DNA of 64,000 nucleotides. It comes from CAVYXF01 sp963772335 (GTDB lineage Bacteria; Pseudomonadota; Alphaproteobacteria; Rhizobiales; Rhodomicrobiaceae). The notes beneath the pieces were generated by a model. It made no database searches. It was given only the letters and a program-made list of their open reading frames with translations, and was not told where the DNA came from. A program made the position numbers and the translations under genes. Positions 34,514 through 43,416 of the stretch are shown piece after piece. Positions within the stretch are counted from its first letter, which is position 1. Each line of letters begins with the position of its first letter. Location: assembly GCA_963772335.1 (NCBI GenBank), contig CAVYXF010000015.1:186001-250000 (forward strand), given 5' to 3'.

Positions 34514-36685
34514 CTATGGGGAATAAACCCTGCGGCCCGGCTCGGGCGTATGCGCCGCCCCGATCGCTGCCTGCCCGAGGCAAAGCCCGCCGGCATTGGT
34601 GGGCACCCGCTCATGGCTTAGCACCGTGAAGTTGCTCTTGCGAAGCAGGCGCTCGGTTTCTTCAAGCAGAATTCGGTTTTGAAAACAGCCGCCCGATAGC
34701 GCAACGGTGGTCAGGCAAACCTCTTGTTCATTATGTTTCCGGGTAAGCGCCGTCGCCATGGCCGAAACACTTGCGGCAAGCCAGCAATGGAAGCGCGCGG
34801 CTACCACCCCAGTTGGGGTTTGCCGCAGCAGATCGCCGAATAGCGCACACCACATCCCCTCCAGATCGATTGTCGGCAAACCCGATCCATCCGGGATATG
34901 CAATGCGACGGGATAAAGTGCGTCCTGGGCCAAGTCCTGCAAAACGCTCTCGTCGACGATCGCCTCAAAGCGCATCGCGGCCTCGCCGTCATACGTCTGT
35001 TCGTCACGGCACAGCCCCAATGCAGCGGCAACAGCGTCAAACAGATGGGCACAGGCCGTCGATTTGGGCGTGTCGGAGCTCGGGCCTGCCATATTCGGTA
35101 GTTGAGGCAGCTTGCTTTCGAGATAGTGGCATAACTCCAGCGTGCTGAACCTGCTGACAAAGGCTGGCCATCCAAACGCTGCCGCCAAGTGAGCATGAAG
35201 CGCGCGCCAGGGTTCGCGCTCCGCCTCCCTTCCGCCAGGCCAAGCGATCGGCTTGAGGCTGGCCAGGCGCCGGGTTCCTCGATAATCGGCAAGCAAGAAC
35301 TCGCCGCCCCATACCGTGCCGTCATCGCCCGGACCGGGGCCGTCGAGGACTATACCGAGCACCGGCGGCGCATCGAGCGCGTAGTCATTCTCCGCAAGGC
35401 AGGCAGCGATATGGGCGTGGTGGTGCTGGGCCTCGATCACGCCGAGCTTTGCGTGCGCCGCAAACATGCGCGCGCCTCGCGATGAGTGATAGCCTTGATG
35501 CGCGTCCACAACGACAGCCGCCAGTTCGTGACAAAGCAGCCGGCCATGCCGGCATATCGTCTCCTCATAAGCCGCGCATTCCTGCTCGCTGCTGATTTCG
35601 CCATAATGCTGCGAGGGGATGGCTTCGCCGTCTTTCACGAGGCAGAACGCCGCCTTGTGATCGCCGCCAATGGCGACCAGGTCCGAAGCCGGCTCGAACC
35701 CCTCCGGCAACTCGATGGCGACCGGCGTGTAGCCCCGGCTGCGACGCATGAGACGCGCCCTGCCGCCAATGATACGCACCACGGAATCTTCGCACCGATT
35801 GATGATGCGCTGGTCGTAGACGAGGGCGTGCCGGACGGCGCTCCTGCCGTTGCCAAGCTTCTCGCGCAGCTCGTCGTCGTCGATAATTTGCGGCTCGCCG
35901 GAGAGATTGGCGCTGGTCATCACCACCGGGCGATTCATCCGGTGCAGCAGCAAAAAATGCAGGGCGGTGGTGGGCAGCATGAAGGCGAGGGTCGTAAGAC
36001 CTGGCCCGACTTCCTCGGGGAGACGGGCCTCGCCAGCAGCCCTGAGCACGACGAGCGGCCCTTGCGCACTGGTAAGCTGGAACTCTTCCTCAACACTGAT
36101 CGCGCAATAGCGCGCAATCACATGGAGGTCGCGCGCCATGAGCGGTAGTGGCTTGTTTCCGTTAAGCTTCGCTTGCCGCAGACGAACGACAGCCGCAACA
36201 TTGGTTGCATCGCATACCAGCTGGTAGCCGCTCGGCGTCTTGATCGCCAGCAACTCGCCCTTCTGGATCAAACTGCAGGCGGCATCGACATCATCGAGCA
36301 GGGAATGCTGTTCGGAAAGGACTGAAAGGTCATCGAACCGGATCAGCCTGATCTGCGGTCCGCATTGCGGACAAACAATTGTCTCCGCGCGGTAGTGCCG
36401 GCTGGTTGGATCAGCGGCTTCCGCTAGGCACGCGGCACAAGGCTCCAAGGCAGCGAAGGCGGTGTTGGCGCGGATCACAGGGGAGCGTTTGATGATGCTG
36501 AACTTGGGGCCGCCATAGCTACAATGTGCGAAAGGATAGCGGTAGCGGCGCTTCGAGCGATTGAAGATTTCTTCAGTGCAGGCTGGACAAATCACCATAT
36601 CCGCCGGGATTACGACCTGCTCGCTCGCATGCGCACTTTTTTCGTAAAGAAAAGATGGAGGTGCGCGATCATTGGGCTTTGGCAT
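34514..36685 (-). CDS. HypF-like carbamoyltransferase lacking the acylphosphatase domain
   Basis: The product is 723 residues. It has the HypF zinc-finger region (ICPACTEEIFNRSKRRYRYP; CAACLAEAADP; VCPQCGPQIRLIRFD), a YrdC/Sua5-type domain (GELLAIKTPSGYQLVCDATN, MTSANLSGEPQI) and a Kae1-like domain (VVDAHQGYHSSRG, QHHHAHIAACLAEN, LDGPGPGDDGTVWGGE, ALSGGCFQNRILLEE). The N-terminal acylphosphatase domain (VQGVGFRP motif) is absent, and no remnant is seen upstream. The first zinc finger reads CSYGG where two Cys are usual. No other hyp or hydrogenase gene is in the window. It may modify something other than a NiFe hydrogenase. Confidence 0.85.
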   Translation of the reverse strand: MPKPNDRAPPSFLYEKSAHASEQVVIPADMVICPACTEEIFNRSKRRYRYPFAHCSYGGPKFSIIKRSPVIRANTAFAALEPCAACLAEAADPTSRHYRAETIVCPQCGPQIRLIRFDDLSVLSEQHSLLDDVDAACSLIQKGELLAIKTPSGYQLVCDATNVAAVVRLRQAKLNGNKPLPLMARDLHVIARYCAISVEEEFQLTSAQGPLVVLRAAGEARLPEEVGPGLTTLAFMLPTTALHFLLLHRMNRPVVMTSANLSGEPQIIDDDELREKLGNGRSAVRHALVYDQRIINRCEDSVVRIIGGRARLMRRSRGYTPVAIELPEGFEPASDLVAIGGDHKAAFCLVKDGEAIPSQHYGEISSEQECAAYEETICRHGRLLCHELAAVVVDAHQGYHSSRGARMFAAHAKLGVIEAQHHHAHIAACLAENDYALDAPPVLGIVLDGPGPGDDGTVWGGEFLLADYRGTRRLASLKPIAWPGGREAEREPWRALHAHLAAAFGWPAFVSRFSTLELCHYLESKLPQLPNMAGPSSDTPKSTACAHLFDAVAAALGLCRDEQTYDGEAAMRFEAIVDESVLQDLAQDALYPVALHIPDGSGLPTIDLEGMWCALFGDLLRQTPTGVVAARFHCWLAASVSAMATALTRKHNEQEVCLTTVALSGGCFQNRILLEETERLLRKSNFTVLSHERVPTNAGGLCLGQAAIGAAHTPEPGRRVYSP

Positions 36686-37232
36686 CTGGCGCCCCGTCAG
36701 AACTGACGAAAAGCGAAAGGCATTGGCCTGAACACCTTGCCCTGCACGCGGGCCGATTGAATTTGTGCAGCAAAATCGGTCACCAGGACATCATATATAA
36801 AAGTCTGGCTATAATAACTTTTATTTAGAGGAAATGCCAAGTTTCCTTACACTGTGGAAACGAGTTTTGCGCCTTGAAAGCTCGTCTAGCTGGCATGCGC
36901 TGCCTGGGACGGGAGCAAAGAGCGGACCCGCGCTTACTTCGAATGGGAAAAATTGCAGGGCCGACGAATTCGCTCTTTCAGAGTAATTTATAGTCGGCTT
37001 GAGGCGAGAAAAAAGCAAACAATTTGTTGTAGGAAACTAATATCTTATATAGAAGGCCCAAACAAAGATATCGAGGTCTTGCCAACTACGGCGAGAAGCC
37101 ATTATGCTTCACAGCAAGGGAGACCCCTCAGAGGAAATCGTGAAGGGACACTCCAACGGAACGGAAGTGCCCCTTTCTCTCGCGAATGCTGGATGTCGGT
37201 TAGGCCAGCGATTTTGCTTGTCTTCGCGCGCG
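36686..37232. other. AT-rich intergenic region upstream of the hypF-like gene
   Basis: This is the longest gap in the window (547 bases) and is visibly richer in A and T than its flanks, especially around 36770-36850 and 36980-37080. I found no supported gene: candidate frames are short, lack ribosome-binding sites and run into the antisense of the molybdoenzyme gene. It should contain the hypF-like promoter. The composition fits either a regulatory region or a remnant of acquired DNA. Confidence 0.5.
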
Positions 37233-38021
37233 CTAGACACCGCTGAACCAATTATAGCCGCCATCCTCCCAGTAGCCGCCCGGATAGGTATTGGTCACCT
37301 CGATGGAGGTGATCCATTTCGGCTGCTTGAAGCCAAGCTTGAGCGGCGTCTTTAGCCGTATTGGAAAGCCGTAGATATCCGGGAGCGGTGCACCATCATA
37401 TTGGGTGGCGAGAATAGTCTGAGGATGCAGTGCGGTCCCCATGTCGATGCTCGACGCGTAGCCATCCGGGCAGTGGAAGGCGACATATTTTGCGGTGGTG
37501 TCGGCGCCGATCCGCTCCAAAAACAGCTTCAGCGGCACACCCGACCACTTGCCGATATAGTCCCAGCCCTCGACGCAGATATGTCTGGTGATCTGGGTCT
37601 CATGGGGTAGGGCATACAGGGCATCCTTGGTCCACTGTTTCTTGTCGCTGATCAGACCACCCAGCTCCAGCCGCCAGCTCTCGCCATCGATGGCCTTCAC
37701 CTGCTCCTTTGGATAGAAGGCGTTGTAACGTGGTGGCCTGGCGACCTGGGCGTCGGTAAAGGTCGGCGCCAGCAGATTGGGGTCGAACAGCCAGGCCTGC
37801 ACGCGGTCATTCCAGCGCGAAATCGCCCGGAGCACGGACTGCAGGCTCTGCTCGTTGCTGATGTCGCAGCCGCTGAGCAGCATGACCGCGCCGAGCGTGA
37901 GCGTGCCGCGCAGGAAACCGCGCCGCTCGATGCCGTGGATGAGCTTGCGGTTCTCCAGAAAAGGCGTTTGATCCACGCCACCTTGCGGGCGGTGGAGAGA
38001 GGGTGCGCGTTTGATCGTCAT
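37233..38021 (-). CDS. Tat-exported molybdopterin-dependent oxidoreductase (sulfite oxidase fold) with lipobox
   Basis: The product is 262 residues. It carries a twin-arginine motif (RRGFLRG, Arg33-Arg34) followed by a hydrophobic stretch ending in the lipobox LLSGC, with Cys52 as lipidation site, so it is probably a periplasmic lipoprotein exported folded. The catalytic domain has the SUOX/YedY molybdopterin pattern: RHICVEGWDYIGKWSGVPL with Mo-coordinating Cys149, and PIRLKTPLKLGFKQPKWITS. The partner is the cytochrome b gene that ends 1 base before it. The substrate is unknown; it resembles but is not clearly MsrP. Confidence 0.85.
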   Translation of the reverse strand: MTIKRAPSLHRPQGGVDQTPFLENRKLIHGIERRGFLRGTLTLGAVMLLSGCDISNEQSLQSVLRAISRWNDRVQAWLFDPNLLAPTFTDAQVARPPRYNAFYPKEQVKAIDGESWRLELGGLISDKKQWTKDALYALPHETQITRHICVEGWDYIGKWSGVPLKLFLERIGADTTAKYVAFHCPDGYASSIDMGTALHPQTILATQYDGAPLPDIYGFPIRLKTPLKLGFKQPKWITSIEVTNTYPGGYWEDGGYNWFSGV

Positions 38022-38022
38022 A

Positions 38023-38715
38023 TCACTCTCCCGCTGCGGGCACTTGGCCCATGTCTTTGTATTTCACCCTCACATTGCCCGTGATCATCGCCTTGAGCGT
38101 TCGCGGCACCAGAATGGCGAGCGACACATGCACGACAAGAAACAGCGCGATGGCGGCCATGCCGATGAAGTGCGCAAGCCGCGCGCCCTGGAAATCGTAG
38201 AACAGTGCGGCCAGCCACCAGAACTGCACCGGCTTCCAGATCGCGAGGCCCGAGGTGAACGAGAGGAGCGTTGCCAGCACCACCCCGACATAGCTCACCC
38301 GCTGCACCGCATTATAGATCGAGAGGTCGTCGTGGCTGAGCCGGAAGGTCGCCGCGCCGATGAAGTCGCGCGCGAAGCTGCTCACGGAGATCGGGAACCA
38401 TTTATGCTGGATCCGGCCTGTGGCGAGGCCATAGATCAGCGCGATCGTGCCATTGATAAAGAACACCCACATCGCCGCGAAGTGCCAGAGCAGGGCATTG
38501 CCGAAGCCGACATCCTTATTCAGCCGATAGGTGATATCGGGATCACCGCCGAGCGTCGCCCAGCGCGGGAAGCCGATCCAGCTGAAGATCGGGTCATTGT
38601 TATAGATATGCCAGCCGCTGCCGATCATGATGATGATTGCCGCAGCATTGATCCAGTGCATGATCCGCACGGCCGGCGGATGAACCTTGACGCTTCTCTC
38701 TGATATTCCGGACAT
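38023..38715 (-). CDS. Cytochrome b561-type membrane subunit
   Basis: The product is 230 residues with four transmembrane helices and haem-ligand histidines in VRIMHWINAAA, LWHFAAMW, ARLAHFIGM and LFLVVHVSL, as in Ni/Fe-hydrogenase and formate-dehydrogenase b-type cytochromes. ATG 38715 is preceded by AGGCGGA and is preferred over the in-frame start 33 bases upstream. It would pass quinol electrons to the periplasmic molybdoenzyme encoded immediately downstream. Confidence 0.88.
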   Translation of the reverse strand: MSGISERSVKVHPPAVRIMHWINAAAIIIMIGSGWHIYNNDPIFSWIGFPRWATLGGDPDITYRLNKDVGFGNALLWHFAAMWVFFINGTIALIYGLATGRIQHKWFPISVSSFARDFIGAATFRLSHDDLSIYNAVQRVSYVGVVLATLLSFTSGLAIWKPVQFWWLAALFYDFQGARLAHFIGMAAIALFLVVHVSLAILVPRTLKAMITGNVRVKYKDMGQVPAAGE

Positions 38716-38955
38716 CGACGATCCGCCTCGCTTGAGCTGGGAAAGCACCTGTGGCCGGGCGCGCCATGCCGCCTGCCACTGTCCTCTCTATTCGATCCCG
38801 GGTACCTCCCAATAACAACAATTTGTCGTGAGCACACAGCTTCGTCCCGTGCGAAGTCTTAACCACAACTTTTTGTGAGATCACGTTTTCTCGGTAATGA
38901 ACCTTCGGCCAACCGCGAATAAGGTTTGTGAAAGGCAACTGACGGAGAAAGCTTT

Positions 38956-39753
38956 ATGCGCGGGGGAGAACAGCCGGCGTTTTGCGGCATCGCGATCATG
39001 GCCAAGGCGTCGCAGCCGGGTCTGGCCAAGACGCGGCTCTCGCCGCCCTTGTCGCTCGATGACGCCGCGCTTTGCAACACCGCTTTTCTCAAGGACGTCA
39101 CCGACAATCTGCTGCGTGCGGGCGAGGAGGCCAGCATCTCCGGCTATATCGCGTATGGTCCGGCGGGAGCGGAGCATTTCTTTCGCGTCCATCTGCCTGC
39201 ATCCGTCGGCTTTATCGAAGTCGCTCATCCCAATTTGGGACTGTGCCTGATCCGTGCCCTTCAGGCGCAGTTTGCCTGCGGGCATCTCGCGGCCTGCGCG
39301 CTGAACTCCGACAGTCCTACGCTCCCCTCAGCCTTCCTCATTGAAGCGGTGCGTGTGCTCGCCTCACCGGGCGACCGCATCGTGCTGGGACCGTCAACCG
39401 ACGGCGGCTACTATTTCATTGGCTGCAAGCGCATCCACGCCAGGCTGTTCGAGGACATCAGCTGGAGCACGGATGTCGTCGCACAGCAGACCCTGGAACG
39501 CGCTGCCGAGCTTGGCCTCCCGGTCCATATGCTGCCGGCCTGGTATGACGTGGACGATGCCGCATCTTTAAAGCGTGTTACCCGCGAGGTCCTCGAGGGC
39601 GTGCCCTTCCATCCCCGCATCGCCTCCAGCCCGGCGCGCCATACGGCAGAGCTTATGAAGCGCATCGCCCAGAGTGTTACGCTGAGTTCCCGTCTTTCTT
39701 CCACTGTCTCTCCGCCCCGCGATTCACATCAGTCAGAGTTCACGGCAAGCTGA
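38956..39753 (+). CDS. DUF2064 / TIGR04282-family glycosyltransferase-like protein
   Basis: The product is 265 residues. MAKASQPGLAKTRL near the N-terminus and LNSDSPTLP plus LGPSTDGGYYFIG match the DUF2064 (TIGR04282) nucleotidyl/glycosyltransferase-like family, named after arsenosugar clusters but widespread in others. No membrane segment. It is the first gene of a plus-strand operon with a membrane glycosyltransferase (3-base gap), a radical SAM protein and a family 2 glycosyltransferase, and is divergent from the cytochrome b gene. Confidence 0.85.
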   Translation: MRGGEQPAFCGIAIMAKASQPGLAKTRLSPPLSLDDAALCNTAFLKDVTDNLLRAGEEASISGYIAYGPAGAEHFFRVHLPASVGFIEVAHPNLGLCLIRALQAQFACGHLAACALNSDSPTLPSAFLIEAVRVLASPGDRIVLGPSTDGGYYFIGCKRIHARLFEDISWSTDVVAQQTLERAAELGLPVHMLPAWYDVDDAASLKRVTREVLEGVPFHPRIASSPARHTAELMKRIAQSVTLSSRLSSTVSPPRDSHQSEFTAS

Positions 39754-39756
39754 CAC

Positions 39757-41241
39757 ATGTCGGTCCTCGGTATCCCAGCCCCTCTGATCGGCCTCGGTGC
39801 GGCATTGCTTGCATCGACTGCTGCGGGTGCCGTCGCACTCTCGACCGACTATCACACCGCGCTTGTCGTGCTGACTATCCTGCAGGGCGCCGTCTTTGCG
39901 CCGGTGGTGTTCTGGTTTTGGCAGCGGCGCGAAAGTGAGTACATCTCCGGCCGCAACCTGCTGCCGTTCATCCTTGGGGTTGCGGTGCTGCTGCGGGCGC
40001 TGATCCTTCTCGCACCCCCGCACTCGACCGACATCTACCGCTATGTGTGGGATGGCCGGGTGCAGGCCGACGGCATCAATCCCTATCGCTATATTCCCGC
40101 CGACCCCGCTTTGGAGCGCCTTCGCGACGAGGCAATCTTTCCCAATATCAACCGCAGGGAGTACGCCCCGACCATCTATCCGCCGACCGCGCAGATCGTG
40201 TACTGGGCAGCTACCCGTTTCGGCGAGACCGTGACGGTGATGAAACTGGCCATGCTGGCCTTCGAGGCACTCTGCATCTGGGCGGTTCTGCAACTGCTGG
40301 CCGCGCGCGGCCTGCCGCGATCGCTGATCGTCGTCTATGCGTGGCACCCCTTGGCAATCTGGGAGGTTGCCGGCAGCGGCCATATCGATATCGTGGCGAC
40401 TGCATTGATGATGTTGGCCGTGCTCGCCGCCGAGCGCCGCAAGCAGGGGCTCGCCGGCATTGCCCTTGCGGCCGCCACTTTCGCCAAGTTTCTTCCTCTC
40501 GTCCTGGTGCCTGCCCTGTGGCGGCGCTGGGATTGGAAGATGCCGCTTGCCATGATCGCGACCGGCGCAGCGCTTTATCTGCCCTATGTTTCGGTCGGCT
40601 CGAAGGTGTTTGGCTTTCTTGGTGGCTATGCCGATGAGGGCGGCCTCAGAAGCGGCGAAGGCTTCCTGCTCTCGGCGATTTTTCGCGAGCTGGGTTTGAT
40701 CGACGCCGCCGTCCCGCTCTTCATCGTCATCGCCCTGGGTTTCCTTGCCGCCCTCGCCTGGCGCGCGGTCTTCCGACCGCATCCCGAGCCGCCGGACATT
40801 CGCTCCGCTTTTGTGCTGGCGGGCGTCTTTACGGTGCTGATCTCGCCGCACCACGCCTGGTATTTTCTCTGGCTCGTACCCTTCCTGTGCTTCTTCGCCT
40901 CCCCAGCCGTGCTCTATCTGACGCTTGCCGCCCCTGCGCTCTACCGGGTGGGCTGGCCGCCCAGCCTGTTCGGCGCCGCGTTCCTCTATGTGCCGTTCTT
41001 TATCCTTCTCATCCTCGAAAACAGCCGCCTCGCGCCCAGGGCGCGATCTAGCTTCGCCCGCGCCTCCGGTCCCCTCTCCGAGGGGAAGAGGGACAGGGCG
41101 AGGGGGTATGTCCTATCGATGGTCCGTAACCCCTCACCCCCACCCTCTTCTATTGGGAGAGGGGGCGATCCGTCGTTCGGCAGACACCAGGATTTACTCT
41201 CATCGACGCTCCCCCGAAGTTCCCACGGAGATACCGCATGA
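39757..41241 (+). CDS. Polytopic membrane glycosyltransferase (GT-C, GT87/mannosyltransferase-like)
   Basis: The product is 494 residues with about eleven hydrophobic helices and the lumenal GT-C loop STDIYRYVWDGRVQADGINP, whose acidic residue is the likely catalytic site and whose WDGRVQ-x-G-INPY pattern is typical of polyprenyl-phosphate-dependent hexosyl/mannosyltransferases. The last 65 residues or so (from about APRARSS) are low-complexity and encoded by an inverted-repeat element at 41069-41166. The stop overlaps the start of the radical SAM gene (ATGA), so this extended C-terminus is the one translated. Confidence 0.8.
   Translation: MSVLGIPAPLIGLGAALLASTAAGAVALSTDYHTALVVLTILQGAVFAPVVFWFWQRRESEYISGRNLLPFILGVAVLLRALILLAPPHSTDIYRYVWDGRVQADGINPYRYIPADPALERLRDEAIFPNINRREYAPTIYPPTAQIVYWAATRFGETVTVMKLAMLAFEALCIWAVLQLLAARGLPRSLIVVYAWHPLAIWEVAGSGHIDIVATALMMLAVLAAERRKQGLAGIALAAATFAKFLPLVLVPALWRRWDWKMPLAMIATGAALYLPYVSVGSKVFGFLGGYADEGGLRSGEGFLLSAIFRELGLIDAAVPLFIVIALGFLAALAWRAVFRPHPEPPDIRSAFVLAGVFTVLISPHHAWYFLWLVPFLCFFASPAVLYLTLAAPALYRVGWPPSLFGAAFLYVPFFILLILENSRLAPRARSSFARASGPLSEGKRDRARGYVLSMVRNPSPPPSSIGRGGDPSFGRHQDLLSSTLPRSSHGDTA
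41069..41166. repeat. Long imperfect inverted repeat inside the 3' end of a gene
   Basis: The left arm (about 41069-41107, starting ggtcccctctccgagg) is largely complementary to the right arm (about 41128-41166, ending gggagagggggc). The pyrimidine-rich cccctcaccc/ccctctcc arms are of the type normally seen as intergenic REP-like elements in proteobacteria. Here the whole element is read in frame at the end of the membrane glycosyltransferase gene. Confidence 0.6.
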
Positions 41242-42329
41242 AAGCGCTCGCGCCCGATCCCCAAAATGCGCAGCCGACAGATCGGCCGGCGCTTCCGCAT
41301 CCGCGCCGCTATTTCGAGACCATCGGTGCCGAGCGCGGTCCCGTCGCCGCCAACGAGCCGGTGTGCCTTTATCTGGAGACTACCAATCGCTGCAACCTGC
41401 TTTGCGAGACCTGCCCGCGCACCTTCGAGGAGCTCGAGCCGCCGGCCGATATGGGCTGGGAGCTGTTCACCAAGATCGTCGACCAGTATCCCAACATACA
41501 GCGCGTGGTGCTGCATGGCGTTGGCGAGCCGATGATGGTCGCGGAACTCCCCGCGATGGTGCGCTACCTCAAGGCGCGCGGCACCTATGTGCTGTTCAAC
41601 ACCAACGGCACCTTGATGCGCGAGAAGAAGAGCCGCGAGCTGATCGAAGCGGGGCTCGATGAAATGCGCATCTCCCTCGATGCCGCCGAGCCGAAAGCCT
41701 TCGAAATGGTGCGTGGCCGCGACCTGTTCGACCGCATCCTCAGCAATGTGAAGAATTTCATTGCCCTCAAGAGAGAGATGGGCGCGGAAAAGCCGCGTCT
41801 CTCGCTCTGGCTCACCGGCCTGCGCGAGACCATGCAGCAGCTTCCCGCCTTCATTCGCCTCGCTCATGACATCGGCGTGCCGGAGGTGCATCTGCAAAGG
41901 CTGGTGTTCCCCAATACCGGCTTTGGCCTCGCCCGGCAGGAATCCTCATTGTTCGAGCGCCAGGATGAGGAGGAAGGCGACTATCTCCTTGAGGCCGAGC
42001 GCATCGCCGCCGAACTTGGCGTTTTGTTCGACGCCTCCGGGGCGGCCGAGCCGGAGGTGAGCCTGAAGCGCGGCGAGGGCGACGCGCCATGGTCGCTTTG
42101 CCGGCGCCCGTGGTCGTTGATGTATTTCACCGCCCATGGCCGGGCGCTGCCCTGCTGCATCGCGCCGTTCTCGATGCGCGGCTATGAGAACTTCACCCTC
42201 GGCGATGCGCGTCAGCAGAGCCTGCCGGAAATCTGGAACAGCCCGGCCTACCAGTCGTTCCGCGCTGGACTCCTGAGCGACAGCCCGCCCAAAGCCTGCG
42301 AAGGTTGCGGCCTGCGCTGGAGCCTTTAA
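41238..42329 (+). CDS. Radical SAM/SPASM domain protein
   Basis: The product is 363 residues. The radical SAM cluster motif CxxxCxxC is Cys52-Cys56-Cys59 (RCNLLCETCP), followed by VVLHGVGEPMM, the SAM-binding GEP motif. The C-terminal SPASM region has CRRPWSLMYFTAHGRALPCC and CEGCG, enough Cys for auxiliary Fe-S ligation. SPASM proteins modify peptides, sugars or alcohols; here the flanking glycosyltransferases point to a glycan or glycolipid. Start ATG overlaps the previous stop and has GGAG upstream. Confidence 0.88.
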   Translation: MKALAPDPQNAQPTDRPALPHPRRYFETIGAERGPVAANEPVCLYLETTNRCNLLCETCPRTFEELEPPADMGWELFTKIVDQYPNIQRVVLHGVGEPMMVAELPAMVRYLKARGTYVLFNTNGTLMREKKSRELIEAGLDEMRISLDAAEPKAFEMVRGRDLFDRILSNVKNFIALKREMGAEKPRLSLWLTGLRETMQQLPAFIRLAHDIGVPEVHLQRLVFPNTGFGLARQESSLFERQDEEEGDYLLEAERIAAELGVLFDASGAAEPEVSLKRGEGDAPWSLCRRPWSLMYFTAHGRALPCCIAPFSMRGYENFTLGDARQQSLPEIWNSPAYQSFRAGLLSDSPPKACEGCGLRWSL

Positions 42330-42382
42330 GACGCTTCTTCTTCTGCCAATAACAAAAGCCCCCTTTTGAGACCGGCGCCGTC

Positions 42383-43114
42383 ATGAACCTGATCATCAAA
42401 GCACCCGAGGAGACGCAGGCCATCACCGGCGTCAGCGTGGTCATTCCTGTCCTGAACGAGGCGGAGGCGATTGGGCCGGTGATCGATGCGCTGAAGCGCG
42501 AGGCGGTGGACGAGATCATCATCGCCGACGGCGGCTCGCGCGATGCAACGGTCGCCATCGCCGAAGCGCACGGTGCTCGCGTCATCCATGCCGGGAAGGG
42601 TTATGGCCGGGCCTGCCTGGAGGGCGCGAAAGCGGCCGGCGAAAATTGCCGGATCCTGGTGTTCATGGATGGGGATGGCAGCGATGTCACGACCGAGCTC
42701 TCGCATCTGGTCAGCCCAATCGTGATCGGCACCCACGATTTCGTCATCGCCTCCCGGGCGCGGGGGCAGCGCGAGCCGGGCGCGATGGCCTGGCATCAGC
42801 TTGCGGCGGGATGGGCGATTGGCGCCCTGGTCGGCGCGACCTCCGGTTTCCGCTATACCGATATGTGCGCTTTCCGCGCCATCCGGCGCGACGCCCTGTT
42901 CCGGCTCGATATGCGCGAGATGACCTATGGCTGGAATCTGGAGATGCAGATGAAGGCCGCCCGCGCAGGCCTCGACATCCTCGAATTGCCGGTGCCCTAT
43001 GCCCGGCGCGCCGGCGGCCAGTCGAAGGTCGCAGGCTCCTTGAGCGGTACGCTGAAAGCCGGCTCCCGCATTCTGCTCACGCTCATTCGCATCGCGCGCA
43101 GCCGGCCCGCTTAG
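42383..43114 (+). CDS. Family 2 glycosyltransferase (dolichyl-phosphate-mannose-synthase-like)
   Basis: The product is 243 residues. The GT-A fold is recognised from SVVIPVLNEAEAIGPVI, IIADGGSRDAT and VFMDGDGSDV (DxD-type metal site), and EMTYGWNLEMQMKAARAGL. A single weak hydrophobic region (WAIGALVGATSGF) may contact the membrane. It lies 53 bases after the radical SAM gene and closes the operon. It probably makes a polyprenyl-phosphate sugar or adds a sugar to a lipid. Confidence 0.85.
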   Translation: MNLIIKAPEETQAITGVSVVIPVLNEAEAIGPVIDALKREAVDEIIIADGGSRDATVAIAEAHGARVIHAGKGYGRACLEGAKAAGENCRILVFMDGDGSDVTTELSHLVSPIVIGTHDFVIASRARGQREPGAMAWHQLAAGWAIGALVGATSGFRYTDMCAFRAIRRDALFRLDMREMTYGWNLEMQMKAARAGLDILELPVPYARRAGGQSKVAGSLSGTLKAGSRILLTLIRIARSRPA

Positions 43115-43416
43115 GCAACGAATGGCCAGCTTCATAAGCAAGCAGCGCCAATGCTTTTGCGCATTGTGAGCATAATTGAGCCGTTTTACTGGCCGATATG
43201 ATCGAAGGGCACTGATGGGGCCGGCCTCCGGCTGCTCTCCTTTGAAGACGCGGCAAATTCGCGCATGGGATGCGCAAATTGAATTGTGTCAAACCACGCC
43301 GCCGCGCTAGAGAGGATGCTGAGAGATGCGTAATGCGACAGCATCGCGAAGCTATGAAGCCGGTCCGCAGGGCCCGCAGATGAGTTAAGCCAATTCCAAG
43401 CCAGCGAAACCACACG
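43115..43416. other. Intergenic region upstream of hemB
   Basis: No gene is supported in these 302 bases. A small hairpin (caatgc...gcattg, around 43151-43168) follows the glycosyltransferase gene and may end its transcript. The hemB promoter should lie in the second half, but I could not assign elements. Confidence 0.45.

Noticed and set aside
37104..37355. Small plus-strand open frame upstream of the hypF-like gene
   Set aside because: It has no ribosome-binding site and its 3' half runs antisense through the molybdoenzyme gene.
38956..43114. Arsenosugar biosynthesis cluster
   Set aside because: The DUF2064 family name suggests it, but the radical SAM protein has a SPASM region and does not look like ArsS, and no arsenic genes are present.
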